Origin: Dermanyssus gallinae | Taxonomy: Eukaryota > Arthropoda > Arachnida > Mesostigmata > Dermanyssidae | NCBI GenBank assembly: GCA_003439945.1 | Contig: QVRM01006427.1 | Span: 1-64,000, forward strand | Reading direction: 5' to 3' | DNA: 64,000 nucleotides | Shown here: positions 42,270-53,396 of the stretch, in pieces | Layout of the letters: every line of letters begins with the position of its first letter | How positions within the stretch are numbered: the stretch's first letter is position 1 | The notes under the pieces: generated by a model | Seen by the model: only the letters and a program-made list of their open reading frames with translations | The model's database searches: none | Told to the model about the DNA's origin: nothing | Translations under genes and position numbers: made by a program

Positions 42270-42860
42270 GATTAAAAGACGCGAAAGTAGTTTCTCTATT
42301 TAAGGATAATTCAACGACCCGGGCTACTACGGGCCGTTCTATATCTTTGGTCGACTTTTACTTATCGAACGTGATAGCAACTTGTGATTAGGCGCGACGA
42401 GGCTTAAAAGATACCTTGATTAGCGGGGTTATTTTCACCTAGCCAGTTCTGTTTTAGAAAATCGCGATCTACAGAGTTGGTGCTATCACATCTTTGGCGT
42501 CCTACACGTTGCGGCTGCCTTAAGTTGTTTACTCACTCTTGTTTGCTTTTCCTTCAAATGTTAGTGTTTGGAATATGCACCAGTGACAATTAATAGGTTT
42601 AGGTCATACCCGTCTTGAATAAGACAGACAGACGGTTAAGTTTGGACATGTTGAATCCACGTGGGAGGTCAGTGTCGGCACACCGAAAGGATCGGTACTT
42701 GGTCTTTACACGTTTATTATTTTTATGATTTTCATCCTGCATAGACTTTCGGAGACTGCTATTAGTAAGATGTTTGCGTACACGGATGACACCTTAGCGC
42801 AATTTCGCACCCAAGTGCTATTCTACTATTACGAGCTATATTGATACATTTCGTCGAGCC
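42270..42860 (+). pseudogene. Degenerate CR1-like LINE RT
   Basis: On plus: KVVSLFKDNSTTRATTGRSI followed by SLV (about 42283-42350, compare KxVPxFKDGDxTDPxNYRPISL), then after a gap VSVGTPKGSVLGLYTFIIFM (42671-42730, motif B GVPQGSVLGPLLF) and SKMFAYTDDTLAQF (42766-42807), with YTDD in place of YADD. Motif A is not found. An old copy with no visible ends. Confidence 0.7.
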
Positions 42861-43506
42861 CAAATCATCCCAGTACGATGCTCTCAGGGCAATGCTTTGC
42901 ACAAACTGTAGAAATTCTGCAGCTGATCTGTTTGCCGCATACGAATTGCTTTCGATTAATCAAACTGCTTATGTGCATGCTGCCCTGTGTACGCTTAAAA
43001 TGATGAGAGGTAAGATCTCATCGGAAATCATGACCAGCCGCTCTAATCGTTACCACAATTGTGAAATCTTTCATTCTTAATAAAACTAGTGAACAGTCTC
43101 TCGCCTACCGCCTGCCATCAATTTAAGGCTCGCTTTCTCCAAAATGACAATGGTGATGATAATACTAATCATCATCAGCATCATCATTTGCTGGTAGGGT
43201 GGGATTCATTGAGCGTTTGTCATGCATCGAATATAAGCATCAAGCACTCAAACGTCATTCGCTAAGGTGAAGGTGTCTGTGGCAGAGGCCTTGATTGACA
43301 TCGGCATCGGGAGCGGTGGCGCAGTCGACGAAAAAGGTTTGTCATGTGGCGATGTCCTGCGTCCTGTGAGCCGATCGCGATGAAGCCGACGAGTGAGCTA
43401 CATGTGTAGGTATACCAGTGTGTCTCAGGCAGCTGTCGAACATGTTGGCAACGTTCGAACACGCAGGCTGCAGGACAACGCCGGCGCCAGCGGCAGCAGC
43501 GACCAC

Positions 43507-43570
43507 GAAATAGAATTATCAATCAGCTAGAGGCTTCCCCGCACCTCTAGCCGATTGATAATTATATTTC
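43507..43570. repeat. Imperfect 27-bp hairpin (inverted repeat, 10-nt loop)
   Basis: Left arm 43507-43533 and right arm 43544-43570 are complementary over 27 bp with two mismatches; the loop is cttccccgca. The inner arm sequence is CAGCTAGAGG/CCTCTAGCCG. It lies outside every recognised element. It could be a fold-back repeat or a microRNA-precursor-like hairpin; the sequence alone cannot separate these. Confidence 0.85.
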
Positions 43571-43630
43571 ACGCCATTTGAGCCAGGCTGTCCGTTCGGA
43601 ATGGACAGCTGCTTATCCGTCGTGGTTGGT

Positions 43631-43655
43631 GACGGTGGTGGTGGTGGTGGTGGTG
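43631..43655. repeat. (GGT)n microsatellite
   Basis: About eight GGT/GTG units on plus. Other simple repeats nearby are ATC/CAT-rich (43150-43190) and AAC-rich (43786-43822). Confidence 0.85.
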
Positions 43656-44677
43656 TACAAATGAGCAGAACTTTTCTATTACCGACATTTCAAAACAACA
43701 GTAGCAACGCGACTTTTCAGCAATACTAGCTACGCTTCGACGGTGCTCTCCATTGGGAAGGACGCTCTCTGCGGCGTGCCGTACGACAACAAGAACAACA
43801 ACAACAATAACAATAACAACAACTCTTGTGGCGCATCAATGTGGATATAAACAACTAGATTCTAAGAGATTCTACACAACGGATTCTCGTCCTATTGCAG
43901 AGCTTTTGGTCGAACAATTGTCTCATTAGACGCCGCTCACCGATGAACTCCTCCTAGTGTTGTGGCTTGTCCCCGAGGGGTCCAAGGAGACCGAGGAGGA
44001 GGAAATAGGCGTTACTGAATGTGGTCGCGCTTCCTTCATTAGATGCAGCCGCACAGGTAAGTGGCCTGGCTATAACATTGAGCAAGGTGACTGCGTTTCG
44101 GTGAAAATTCCTCACGTACTGCGGCTACCACGTCTGCAAGTCTTGTACGTCGCGCATAGACGACTCGGCATTTTCATTATCGTCCACTTTCAGTAGAGAA
44201 ATTAAGTAGGTTGTTCACTATCCTTACATTTAGTCAGTACTAGTTTGGCGAGTACGATTTCACTACAATTGCGCCTCATAGAATTAGCCGTCGCCCATTA
44301 GTAAACCCAGCGAGTAGCATGAAATGGATGGAGAACAAGCGACAAACACATGTTTGTGTTCCGCGTATATTCAAAAATTGCATACATGTATCCATATATT
44401 TATATATATATATATCTCGTCTGCCCGGCTACTGCTTGACGTCACTAGTACGTCGTCGTGTAGCAAACAAGCTTAAAGGTAGCCTTCGCTAAGAACACAT
44501 CAATGTCATCAACTAACGCCATGCACTGCAATACAGTTACAAACACCTGTCGATCAGTCCATCACTGGATCTAAAATTACCTTTTTTTTAAAAGAAAACT
44601 CCTTTAATCGCCAAAATATCCCCTGTTTCCGACGGGCTTGGAATCGCCGTAAGGCATGTCTTCAATGCATCGAGGGC

Positions 44678-44846
44678 CGGACATGTTGAGATATTTAGAG
44701 GTCTTAGTGGTCCTCTCATTGCTGCTGACTCTCAGCATGATATGATTTATCATCTAGTCTCAATGAGCATCGCTCAAAGAAAATTCGATCAACAACAGAA
44801 TCAAATTTTCAATGAGCATCGATTAAAGAAAATTCGATCAGCGCCA
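44678..44846 (-). repeat. Headless copy of the tRNA-derived SINE, with duplicated block
   Basis: Shares with 63119-63250 the outer block CGGACATGTTGAGATAT (44678-44694), a middle similar to TATxxTTTATC, and the block CAATGAGCATCGCTCAA followed by ATTCGATCAACAACAG (44761-44798). The last block is repeated once more, 49 bp on (about 44810-44846), in diverged form. No tRNA-like head follows it, so the copy is truncated at its 5' end (the higher coordinate). Confidence 0.75.
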
Positions 44847-45090
44847 GAATCGCTAGTGCAGACGATCCACTGAAATGCCGAATGCTGGCGTCGAACGTAT
44901 AGCGATTTCGCGCGGTTTATTTTTGACCAACGAGGTCGACAAGTGATATGTGTCTGTGAATTCGTGTTGTGAAACAGAAAAAGAGAAATATTTTGACAAA
45001 TGACGTAGCAATTAATCATTTGTCCCTTTATAATTTCAACAACTAGTTCATTGATTTCAAAAGAAAATTAACTGCACTCAGCATGTAATA

Positions 45091-45091
<1 letters not shown>

Positions 45092-45154
<63 letters not shown>
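45092..45154. repeat. (TA)n microsatellite, about 31 units
   Basis: The longest TA run in this part, ending exactly where the R1-like copy becomes recognisable. Confidence 0.92.
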
Positions 45155-45157
<3 letters not shown>

Positions 45158-46235
45158 GTTCTAAACAAACTCTTCCCGAAACACGCTCGCTTTGACAGAG
45201 AGCCATATAGCAGGCCAGAAGGAGCACCTACAGGAGAAGGGGACGAGCCCCCAGCGATAATAATAGCGAATATACTCAAGGCTGCGGCGAGACTTAAAAC
45301 GGGAAAGGCAATCATTAAGGAAAGGCTCAGTTCCTTTGTGGAGGAAAACGGACTCCTTTCGGACTCCCAATATGGATTCAGGAAAACGGGTCAGTGCTCA
45401 CTGTTGTCCACCGAATTATGAGCAAGGCTGACCTTTTACATAGTTCAACCATTTGCACCAGAAAACTCTGCCTGGCAATCTTTCTAGACGTCAGGAACGC
45501 CTTCAACAGCCTCCCGTAGAGGCCAATACTAGACACGCTAGTGAAGAAAATGGTCCCATCAGAGTTCAGGCAAACACTGCAGAAGAATTAGAACTAAACG
45601 CCAATGAATCACTATTGTCTACGAGGAGATGGATGGACAAAGCCAGCTTAGCAACTGCTTCGGAGAAAAGCGAGGCCGTACTGCTAACGGGAAGAAATAA
45701 TGTGGGTCCCATCAGACTATACCTGGCAGGGCAGCAAAGAAAGCAGGTCAAGAAGGCCCTATTCTTAGGCATCCGTTTGGACAAGAGCCTTACGGGGCTT
45801 AGTCACCTGAACATATATTCGACTAAGGCTTGGATGGATTGAGAGGCCGGGGGGAGAACTAAACCATTACCTCACGCAGATCCTCACGGCACATGGGAAC
45901 TTTTAGACATACCTCTTTCGAATTGAAAAAAATCCCTCAGCGAGCTGTGTTTACTGCCAGGAAGGAAGGGAGAATGACTCGACCCACACTCTTCAAAAGT
46001 GCCAAGTACTGGAACAGGCTAGAGCCACAGCAATTGCAAAACTCAGGAACATATAGACTAATGAGGGAGGCCGAAAAGGAACAAATATTTCAGATCCCCC
46101 CAGAGGAACCGAGTTCGTAAATTACAAATGCGGCACGACTCCTGGGTGCAAGCTAGGAGTATCTGTGACTACGGAGGTGAAGGAGAAAGGAGCCTTGAAA
46201 AGGCTCTGGAGAGCGGAGATTTCCGTCTACTGTAC
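45155..46235 (+). pseudogene. R1-like LINE ORF2 with internal deletions
   Basis: Starts VLNKLFPKHARFDREPYSRP (compare VINTLFPQHPHFDRTEFE in the full-length copy), then ILKAAARLKTGKA jumps straight to IIKERLSSFVEENGLLSDSQ and YGFRKTG near 45303, losing the PGPDG-to-PICLL block. Motif A reads FLDVRNAFNSLP-stop (45484-45519). After VPSEF the sequence jumps near 45565 to a post-YADD segment NANESLLSTRRWMDKASLAT, so motif B and YADD are deleted. Then KSEAVLLTGRNN, LFLGIRLDKSLTG (45760-45798), a further jump, LNHYLTQILTAHGNF and the zinc motif CVYCQEGRENDSTHTLQKC (about 45950-46005). At least three internal deletions; otherwise the frames are well kept. Confidence 0.8.
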
Positions 46236-46239
46236 TTAA

Positions 46240-47365
46240 GGTCACGTTTAGGCTTAAAGAAGGGACATTTTTTAAAGGTACAATTTTTGTGGTTTTGCAT
46301 TTAGTGAGGCATTTGCAACCTGGACAAACAAGGGCGAGATTTTTGCGGGAAAAAATCAGATCCGCAATAAGAGGTGGCTGGCGTTGCGGGCCTGGAGACA
46401 TAAGGTGGTTCAGACTAACAGCTGCTTATCAGAAAACAGACGACTGGTGACATTGCACGTTGTGACTTACCCGCAGAACAAACACCCAGCTACTCTGAAC
46501 GGCTTTCGAAGGCTTGCATCGAAGCCTGTATTCTCGATGGCGGGACCACTGACCCGTGTAATCCGTGATAACTGGACTACAAATAATTTTTCCAATTCGC
46601 ACGCCTTGTTTTGATCACTGATTTTAGAAGAGTCTTGAAAAGACCACACACTGATCACAGCGAAGGATTCGTTGAAATCACACAACTTTTGACACTTCGA
46701 TACGAGAATGACCACTCACGAGAACTGCAAACGAATAAACTATTCATATTATTTCTATACTATAATACTTTAGTAGGGATTTAGAGTATATGACATGTAT
46801 ATTTTAGTTTAAGTAGATTCAAAAACGTAAACATCTATCCATTCCCAGTGCGATGCTGGCGTGCGTGCCCATCAAAATTGCTGACACGGTTGCACACTGG
46901 CTCTTTCCAACACAGCCTTGTGCAAAGAAACACGTGTATAAACGACAAAACTGCCGAACACTCCAAGACAAGAGTGTTGTTACTTAACACAGAATAAAAG
47001 AAACGTTTGCATACACTATGCGAATGAGGTTAATGATGGTGAGAACCTGGTTATGCTTGTCCCGGTTGAAAACTGTTCGTTTTGCTTTAAGACAACTCTA
47101 GCTAGTCAGAACGCAACACAATCTAAAAAAACATTCGGACAACCGACTTACAAAACAACATTATGTGTGCGTTTATTTGCCAATTTGCATTCCGAAAATA
47201 ATTTCAATTTTTACGTCAACCAGCCTCTGCCCATTCAACTGAGCTTTTTGACCAAGCTCCTGTAGAACCTAATGCAAATATTAACTTCGTATCATATTGC
47301 ACATCGCTGTCAAATTGTGTCGGTCATGGTCGGAGCAGAAAGTCGTCACTTTCACAGGGTTACAT
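46240..47365. other. Stretch without recognised genes
   Basis: The first part may be the 3' UTR of the R1-like copy. No other feature is recognised. Confidence 0.4.
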
Positions 47366-47369
47366 GTAT

Positions 47370-48100
47370 GTACAATACAATACAATACAATACAAATGTC
47401 TCCTTTATTTAAAAAAGGGGTTGAACAATGGAAATAAATTGCTCGCATTCGCGGGCAAGGCGAGCTGTTCGCCAAACAAATGAGTGGTTAACGACTGCCA
47501 CATTGGCTATCTCGTGCGGTTGAATGGAACCGCGACTTCGTAGGCTGTTTGATCGCACGTGGTAAAACTTATTAATCTGATCATTGCGTATAAGATATTT
47601 AAAAACGCGGTAGTCAACACGACGCTGGTACTCCGCGACACTTGGGAGTACGACTCTGTCACGCGTCAAGTTGCACCTTCTTGAAACTCTCTTTAAAAAC
47701 TTGTCCTGAATACGCTGCAGCAAACATATATCCTTGTCGTAAAAAGGCATCCACACGTGAGCACAGTATGACCATTTTGGCACTACTAGGGCTTCATAAA
47801 GACGCAGGTATTTGGAGGCATCTTGCGATGAGAATACTCTTAGTATAAGATTACTTAGTCGAGAGGCAGCTTTTGCTGAATCGGCAATGTGCGCCCGAAA
47901 CTTCATATGTCTATCGAACGTAACTCCTAGGTCCTTGTAGGATGTTACCTCAGGTATAGGAAAATCTTTTAGTTGGTACTTGAAGTTGTCGGGAGCTGTC
48001 TTCAGGACCGCGCACTTTGGAACTGAAATTACCATATCATTTAGCTCACACCAGGTGGCAATACTATTAATGGCTGCTTGAATATTCAGGTATGTATATA
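47370..48100 (-). mobile_element. 5'-truncated CR1-like LINE
   Basis: An insertion of about 730 bp carrying the end of ORF2 and a 3' tail made of pentanucleotide repeats (five TACAA-type units at 47375-47396 on plus; TTGTA on the element strand) instead of poly(A). CR1/L2-type elements end in such short tandem repeats. The 5' side borders a (TA)n tract at 48113-48169. No target-site duplication is evident. Confidence 0.8.
47409..48100 (-). CDS. CR1-like ORF2 C-terminal fragment, uninterrupted
   Basis: About 230 codons without a stop from LNIQAAINSIATWCELNDMV onward: SVPKCAVLKTA, the RT thumb VTSYKDLGVTFDRHMKFRAH, LRLYEALVVPKWSYCAHVWM, LLQRIQDKFLKRVSRRCNLT and FYHVRSNSLRSRGSIQ, ending SIVQPLF with the stop at 47409-47411. 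This is the region after the YADD box of CR1/jockey-type RTs. The longer frame (to 48299) extends through the TA repeat as repeated IY and is not coding. It is the best-preserved CR1-like sequence in the window, hence the youngest of its kind here. Confidence 0.85.
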
Positions 48101-48110
48101 AACAAATACG

Positions 48111-48112
<2 letters not shown>

Positions 48113-48169
<57 letters not shown>
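48113..48169. repeat. (TA)n microsatellite at the 5' end of the CR1-like copy
   Basis: About 28 TA units directly at the point where similarity to the RT frame ends. Confidence 0.92.
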
Positions 48170-48175
<6 letters not shown>

Positions 48176-51100
48176 TGCAGGGATGCGGACCATCGCGTGT
48201 TCGATTAACGCAACATATTGGTCTAGCCGTAGCATGATTACAGATATTGCCGTTCACAGATAACACACATGATCTGTCATTGCCTGCAGAAAATGTCATC
48301 TATAGGAAGCACCATAGTTGCCGAATGAATCTATGGTTGAACTCCGTCGCGCCCTGCACCACTTTCCGCTTATAATCAATACCCAGCGGTAGCCAGATGC
48401 CTGGCGTTGATTTGCATTTACGACACATGTACCTACGAACAAATACAAAGATAACGTTCGCAGAATTTGCCCAATAAACTTTGGGGTCTAGAACGAAAAA
48501 ATATTTTTTGCCAATGGGACAAGGGGCAAAATGTCTTCTTTTGGAGTGAGGGCGAAATGACCAAATATGGTTGTGTCAAGCTTTTTGTCCTGACATATCT
48601 TCACTAAATCTTTTTCGCCGAGTTGTACTAGATCCTAAAGTTTGTTGGACGAATTCTAGGAGACCCTATATATATATATATATATATATATACGCACAGC
48701 AACACATGCAAATAATGATTGGTGTCAGATAAGATGGCATTTTTCAGTCTCTCGCTCCCAAACCAATTTGTCGGTCAAGGTCCGGCAAAGACGCCACATA
48801 TAGGTGCAGCCTTTAGAGACCTCGATAGCGCCTGTGCTGATCCGGCTGTAACGACAGGCGTATACTGTGTCCGTGATCAACAGTCATAATGGTGGTGGCG
48901 ATGACTACGGTTAGCATTGGCCTACATAACTGCGTGCCATTGACTCCAGCACAACACTCACGACTCGCTCTGTTGTTGATCCAGTCATAGTCGCAGTTAA
49001 CCATGATGAGATGAGACGCACAACCGACGTGACCCCACCGTACGTTCGAACTCTGCCCACCGGCGCATACTCTGCGCTGAAAACTCAAGTTTGCCGCCAG
49101 CGCAGAGAGGAAGGGGAATTGGAGCAACTTTTCGCTAAACTTGTTGATAGACGCTAGATAGCGAAGTAGGCAGTGCCTTCAAATGTTGTCGACGAAGATA
49201 TTTTGTCTGGGCCAAGTTGGCATCTACACTTGCAGTGGTAAACGACCAAAACCGCTTTCACAGCAGCATGGCGTGAAGTGAAGACAACGGCAATTGTCCC
49301 CGGGAGAACAAGACGTATCAGTAGAGCGAAATCCAGCAGCACAGAACAGAATAGAACTCAATCCAATTCCACGAGTCCTGCCTCCGTCTGTGTCAATGTG
49401 CTTTACAGCCGATCGGCCAGGCAGCCTTCGAAGGCGTGCGCTGAGTTTTGTTTCTAAACAGAAAGAGAAATTTCACTTCGATTTCGCCGACGTGTTCTTT
49501 TTTCAGCGTCCCGATGCAATATCCCTGCATAAACCTTGTAGACCCACGTAGAGCCATCTAATGTGTGCAGTATTCCGGAGTTCGGGCTTCGTACCGGTAT
49601 ATATGCGACTAACTCGGCTTCAATGCATTCCGACACAGTGCATTGCCAGTCCTTGTATACTGAAGTCGTTGTCGTTTGGACTGTATAGTCTCCCACAAGT
49701 GCCACTTCAACGGGGAGTAGCCTGCTGCGGTTTCAGATCGATAGCGACACAAGTACTTTATCTACGACGTTAAAGCTCTCGCCTGCGGCAGCACCATTTA
49801 GCAGTTACCTCCTAGCCGGGTCTCTGTAGGAGTATAGTAAGAAGCACTTATATGTTAAGCTTGGTGTATTAAAGAGCATTTGTAATGCTGGGCAAGAGCA
49901 AACGCAATGTACAATAAGGCACTAAGCCATAATTATCTAATTGTAGATAGGGCAGTTACGGTGTACATTGCAATGTGGAGACCCGTTGCATCGATACGAG
50001 GCGAAGTGCAAAAAGTGAAAGTGCCGACCTTTGAAAATTCGAAATTGCTTATGTAAACAAAAAGTCTTGCAAAATTAGCACATACAGTGAGGTTTTATAG
50101 CCTACTGACCAACAGTTTTAAGGTCACTGATGCGCTTTTCTATTGCCCCTCAAGCTGCTGCAGCAGCAGTGTCAATCTATGGAATCTATGTAACGAAGGT
50201 TAGCGTATTCCAGAGCAGTAACGCTTCCTGCTAGAAGCACCATTAACATTACAGAGATTCTTCTATATTGTAGTAGCAATATATAACTATTAACTATTAA
50301 CAGCGGCAGCTACAACAACAGCAAAAACAACGACTATAGTAATAATAATAATAATAAAAGTAAAAACTGCAACAAGCCAACAACAGTAGGCGCCAGGCAT
50401 TATCTATATACAGTTGTTGGAGTAGAGTCGGTATTTAAACTAGTCACTTGTACAAGGTTGTGATGTTCAGCGGGTGTGTCTTTTAAAACTGCAGGGTGGT
50501 TGGCGCATGGCTGCTTTCATGCCACGGGGTTCGGGGGATCAGAGTTAATACCGCTGGGGCGAATAATTTTGAGTCTGAGTGCTCCGCAGAAGTCAGTGGG
50601 CTGTTAAGCTAGGACAAGAGCAACAGCAGCGGTAACAGGGTTAGCAGAGATAGTACCAGCCATCGTTGTTGTTTTGTTGTTGTTGTTATTGTTCTTGTTG
50701 TCGTTGCTGTTGTTATTGTTGTTGTTGTCGTTGCTGTTGTTGTTGTGATTGTTGCTGTTGTCGTCAGGATCGTCGCATCGGTGAGATGTGTAAACTGGCT
50801 GGACAGGACCATTCGTCAGGTCCTTCGGAAGGCTGCAGATTCAAACGCGCTTCGGAGCGGAGGGACAACCGACGTTCTGTCTAGCAGACACCGCGTGCCA
50901 GCGTTGTTATGCTACCGTTACAGCCCTACCGGCGCAGCACAATAAGGCCAACTAAAAGGCCGCCCTCAACAACAACAACTACAGCAGTATTACGCATACT
51001 ACAACTACTCTAACCAGAGACACAACTTTAATGTGTCAGTTCCACACCCGCTACGAGAGGAGGCTTGCTTCTTTGAAAGTCCGCTTGCCTAACCTGCTGT

Positions 51101-51915
51101 TGTGACCCTGCGGGACACAGTTGACAGCGCTCCACGGCTTTCGTCGATAGACTACAGCCGCAACGTCAATACGTCTCCAGCCAGCAAGTAAGCTCGCCCG
51201 CCTAGAAGTGCTTGTTCTTTCAGTGCACATGCTGTCAATCTGGACCTCTTGCTGCATCTCTGCGGCCCAGTTAAGACGCAATGACTCTGGGCCAGTTCGA
51301 CCGCCACGACGGCATTGAATGGACAGCTATTTGGCTTGGAATAAGTAGTGTTTCCCCCCCCCCCCCTTTCCCTTTAGAGCCCACAAGGTGCCAGCCATTC
51401 AAAGCTACGTAATGGCCGGTTAAAGAACACCGCACCGAAACAGAATGGTCTGTAATACGTTAGTCGCTTTGGAGCCTCGTCTAGATAAGGCAGTTTGGAT
51501 TTTCAGCAGAAGCCCATGAGGTAGACGCGATTTGAGATCGCGTAACAATCGTGATACTGGCGCCAGCGTGGCTAGCTGCCCTGATCTTAAAGACCTTTCG
51601 CACGAGACAAATAAAAACGCGAACTACAATTACATGGCAATCTTAGCAACGTCTAAGACTCAGTACCTAACAGTTGTAGATTTGCGTTTATTTTGCCTCT
51701 GTTCTCTTGGAAATGGTAAATTGACATTTTTTATACACTTTAATCGGTCTAGAGTGCTTCAAAAGTTGCTCCACATGTGATGTTGCTGAATTATAACTGC
51801 GGATCGATTGAGTTAACGACATTCTTCTCAGGATTTGGTCCAAAATCAAATCGAGCCGTCTCAATATTTGGCCCATTTGATCATACAGGTGAAGATGGCG
51901 AAACCCCATAAATAC
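48170..51915. other. Stretch with microsatellites and no recognised gene
   Basis: (TA)n at 48667-48692, AAT/CAA-rich tracts at 50310-50360, a (TTG)n-rich tract at 50660-50765, and a C-run at about 51354-51366. The frames here are low-complexity shadows or lack domains. Confidence 0.45.
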
Positions 51916-52015
51916 AAATGTGCAATGATAGGGCTTGAACCCGTGTCTAACCTACGTGTCTCCTCCGGTCGCGAGACGCACGCGAATGCATGTACGCCAA
52001 CGGGCTTGACACAGC
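51915..52015 (-). other. Degenerate tRNA-like (SINE-like) sequence
   Basis: On minus, GGTTCAAGCCC at 51931-51941 is a good polymerase III B box. TGGCGTACATGC at 51988-51999 matches the A-box consensus at 10 of 12 positions, with 46 nt between them. The part between (TCTCGCGACCGGAGG) resembles tRNA-derived SINE heads. No copy of its downstream tail is found elsewhere in the window. Confidence 0.5.
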
Positions 52016-52019
52016 TATC

Positions 52020-53238
52020 TCATATGGCACACTTAAAAATGCTGTACGATATAGTTTCTTGTACTTCGAATTACCATATGGCATGACCCATTTAACACAT
52101 CTAGCGAAAGTAGCATATAAACTACTAAACGCGCCCCAGCAGATCCCCCTTGTGGAGAACGCGCTATCAACCAAAGTCACGATAAACCATACTACAAGTC
52201 AGCGGCCATGCTGTCACCCTAGACATGTTCGGGTGTCTTTAGAGGCAACCTTTCTAAAGACAGCTAATTTTTTGTAGATGAAGTAAAGTTGTCAGGATAA
52301 AGGCTGATGTTCTTTGGAAATATGTAGCAGCTATGTTATTCACTAGGGAGCGACATGAAGGCATTGCCACCATGTTCGCACAATTAGTTCCGCGGGTGTT
52401 CGCAAAGCAATGGCGATTACATATCTAGCGCAGGCCGATATACAGACCCTTGACATTAGGTTGGCGTGCATATTAAAAGAGTAAGTCATGTCATGATCAT
52501 TAGAAAAGTTGGCAATACTACTATTGCGCTTAATGTCATTATAGTAAGGCATTTAATAACTGTGTTTATTCATGTCGCAACAATCTTAATAGCTCACCGT
52601 TAGCTTTAACTGCCGATTAACATTAGCTCTTTTACTACACTTTCTACATATACATTGCGAAAAATAAGTCAAAAGGTGTGTTAAAACTACATTCGCTTAC
52701 AATCATTTAATAACAATAATTCTTGAGTTTATTCAGTTAATCGTCTGGTTTGTATGTAAGAATAAATAATTTTACATTAAATGTGCATACCTAGAGGTAC
52801 ACCAGGTATACAGAAACACTCATCCATATGGATACAGAAATACGTAAGTGCTTATATAGATCCGGGATATGTATTTTGGTGGCTAACGTTTGATCGCGTT
52901 TAAAATCGAGGCTTCCTTCTACTTGAGATATCGCTTCTGCTCTCATTCACACAAATACTTTGACGCAGCGCCAGATATGTGCTCGCAATCTACAAAGCTG
53001 TTCCACGCTGCAGTGGCCCGATCCGTTATTGTCAACACTCCAGATGGGTTGGTGGTCAAAGCACTTCTACCTTTAGCTACTTTTATCCTGTCGGTAGCTA
53101 AAAAGATTGCTATTGCTCATGCTAGATACATTAAAATGATCACGCCCATTCATAAGCAACGCGAAGCGTGTGTAGTACCACCGGCACTCAATTTAATTAA
53201 ATTACTGGCATTATTAGCGTGGACGCACTTATAATATA
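52020..53238. other. Stretch without recognised genes
   Basis: AT-rich with frames up to 114 codons (52890-53234), none with a recognisable domain. Confidence 0.45.
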
Positions 53239-53343
53239 CTAGGTGACTCAACAAGTTTGTAGCATTGTCTGTCTACGATTTTAGAAAATGCGTGCTAACT
53301 ACAGCAGCGGAGAGAGACGTTCTTCTGATGTAACTAATATAAG

Positions 53344-53396
<53 letters not shown>

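Noticed and set aside
50609..50884. Cys-rich plus and Thr-rich minus frames
   Set aside because: Both come from a TTG/CAA microsatellite region (50660-50765).
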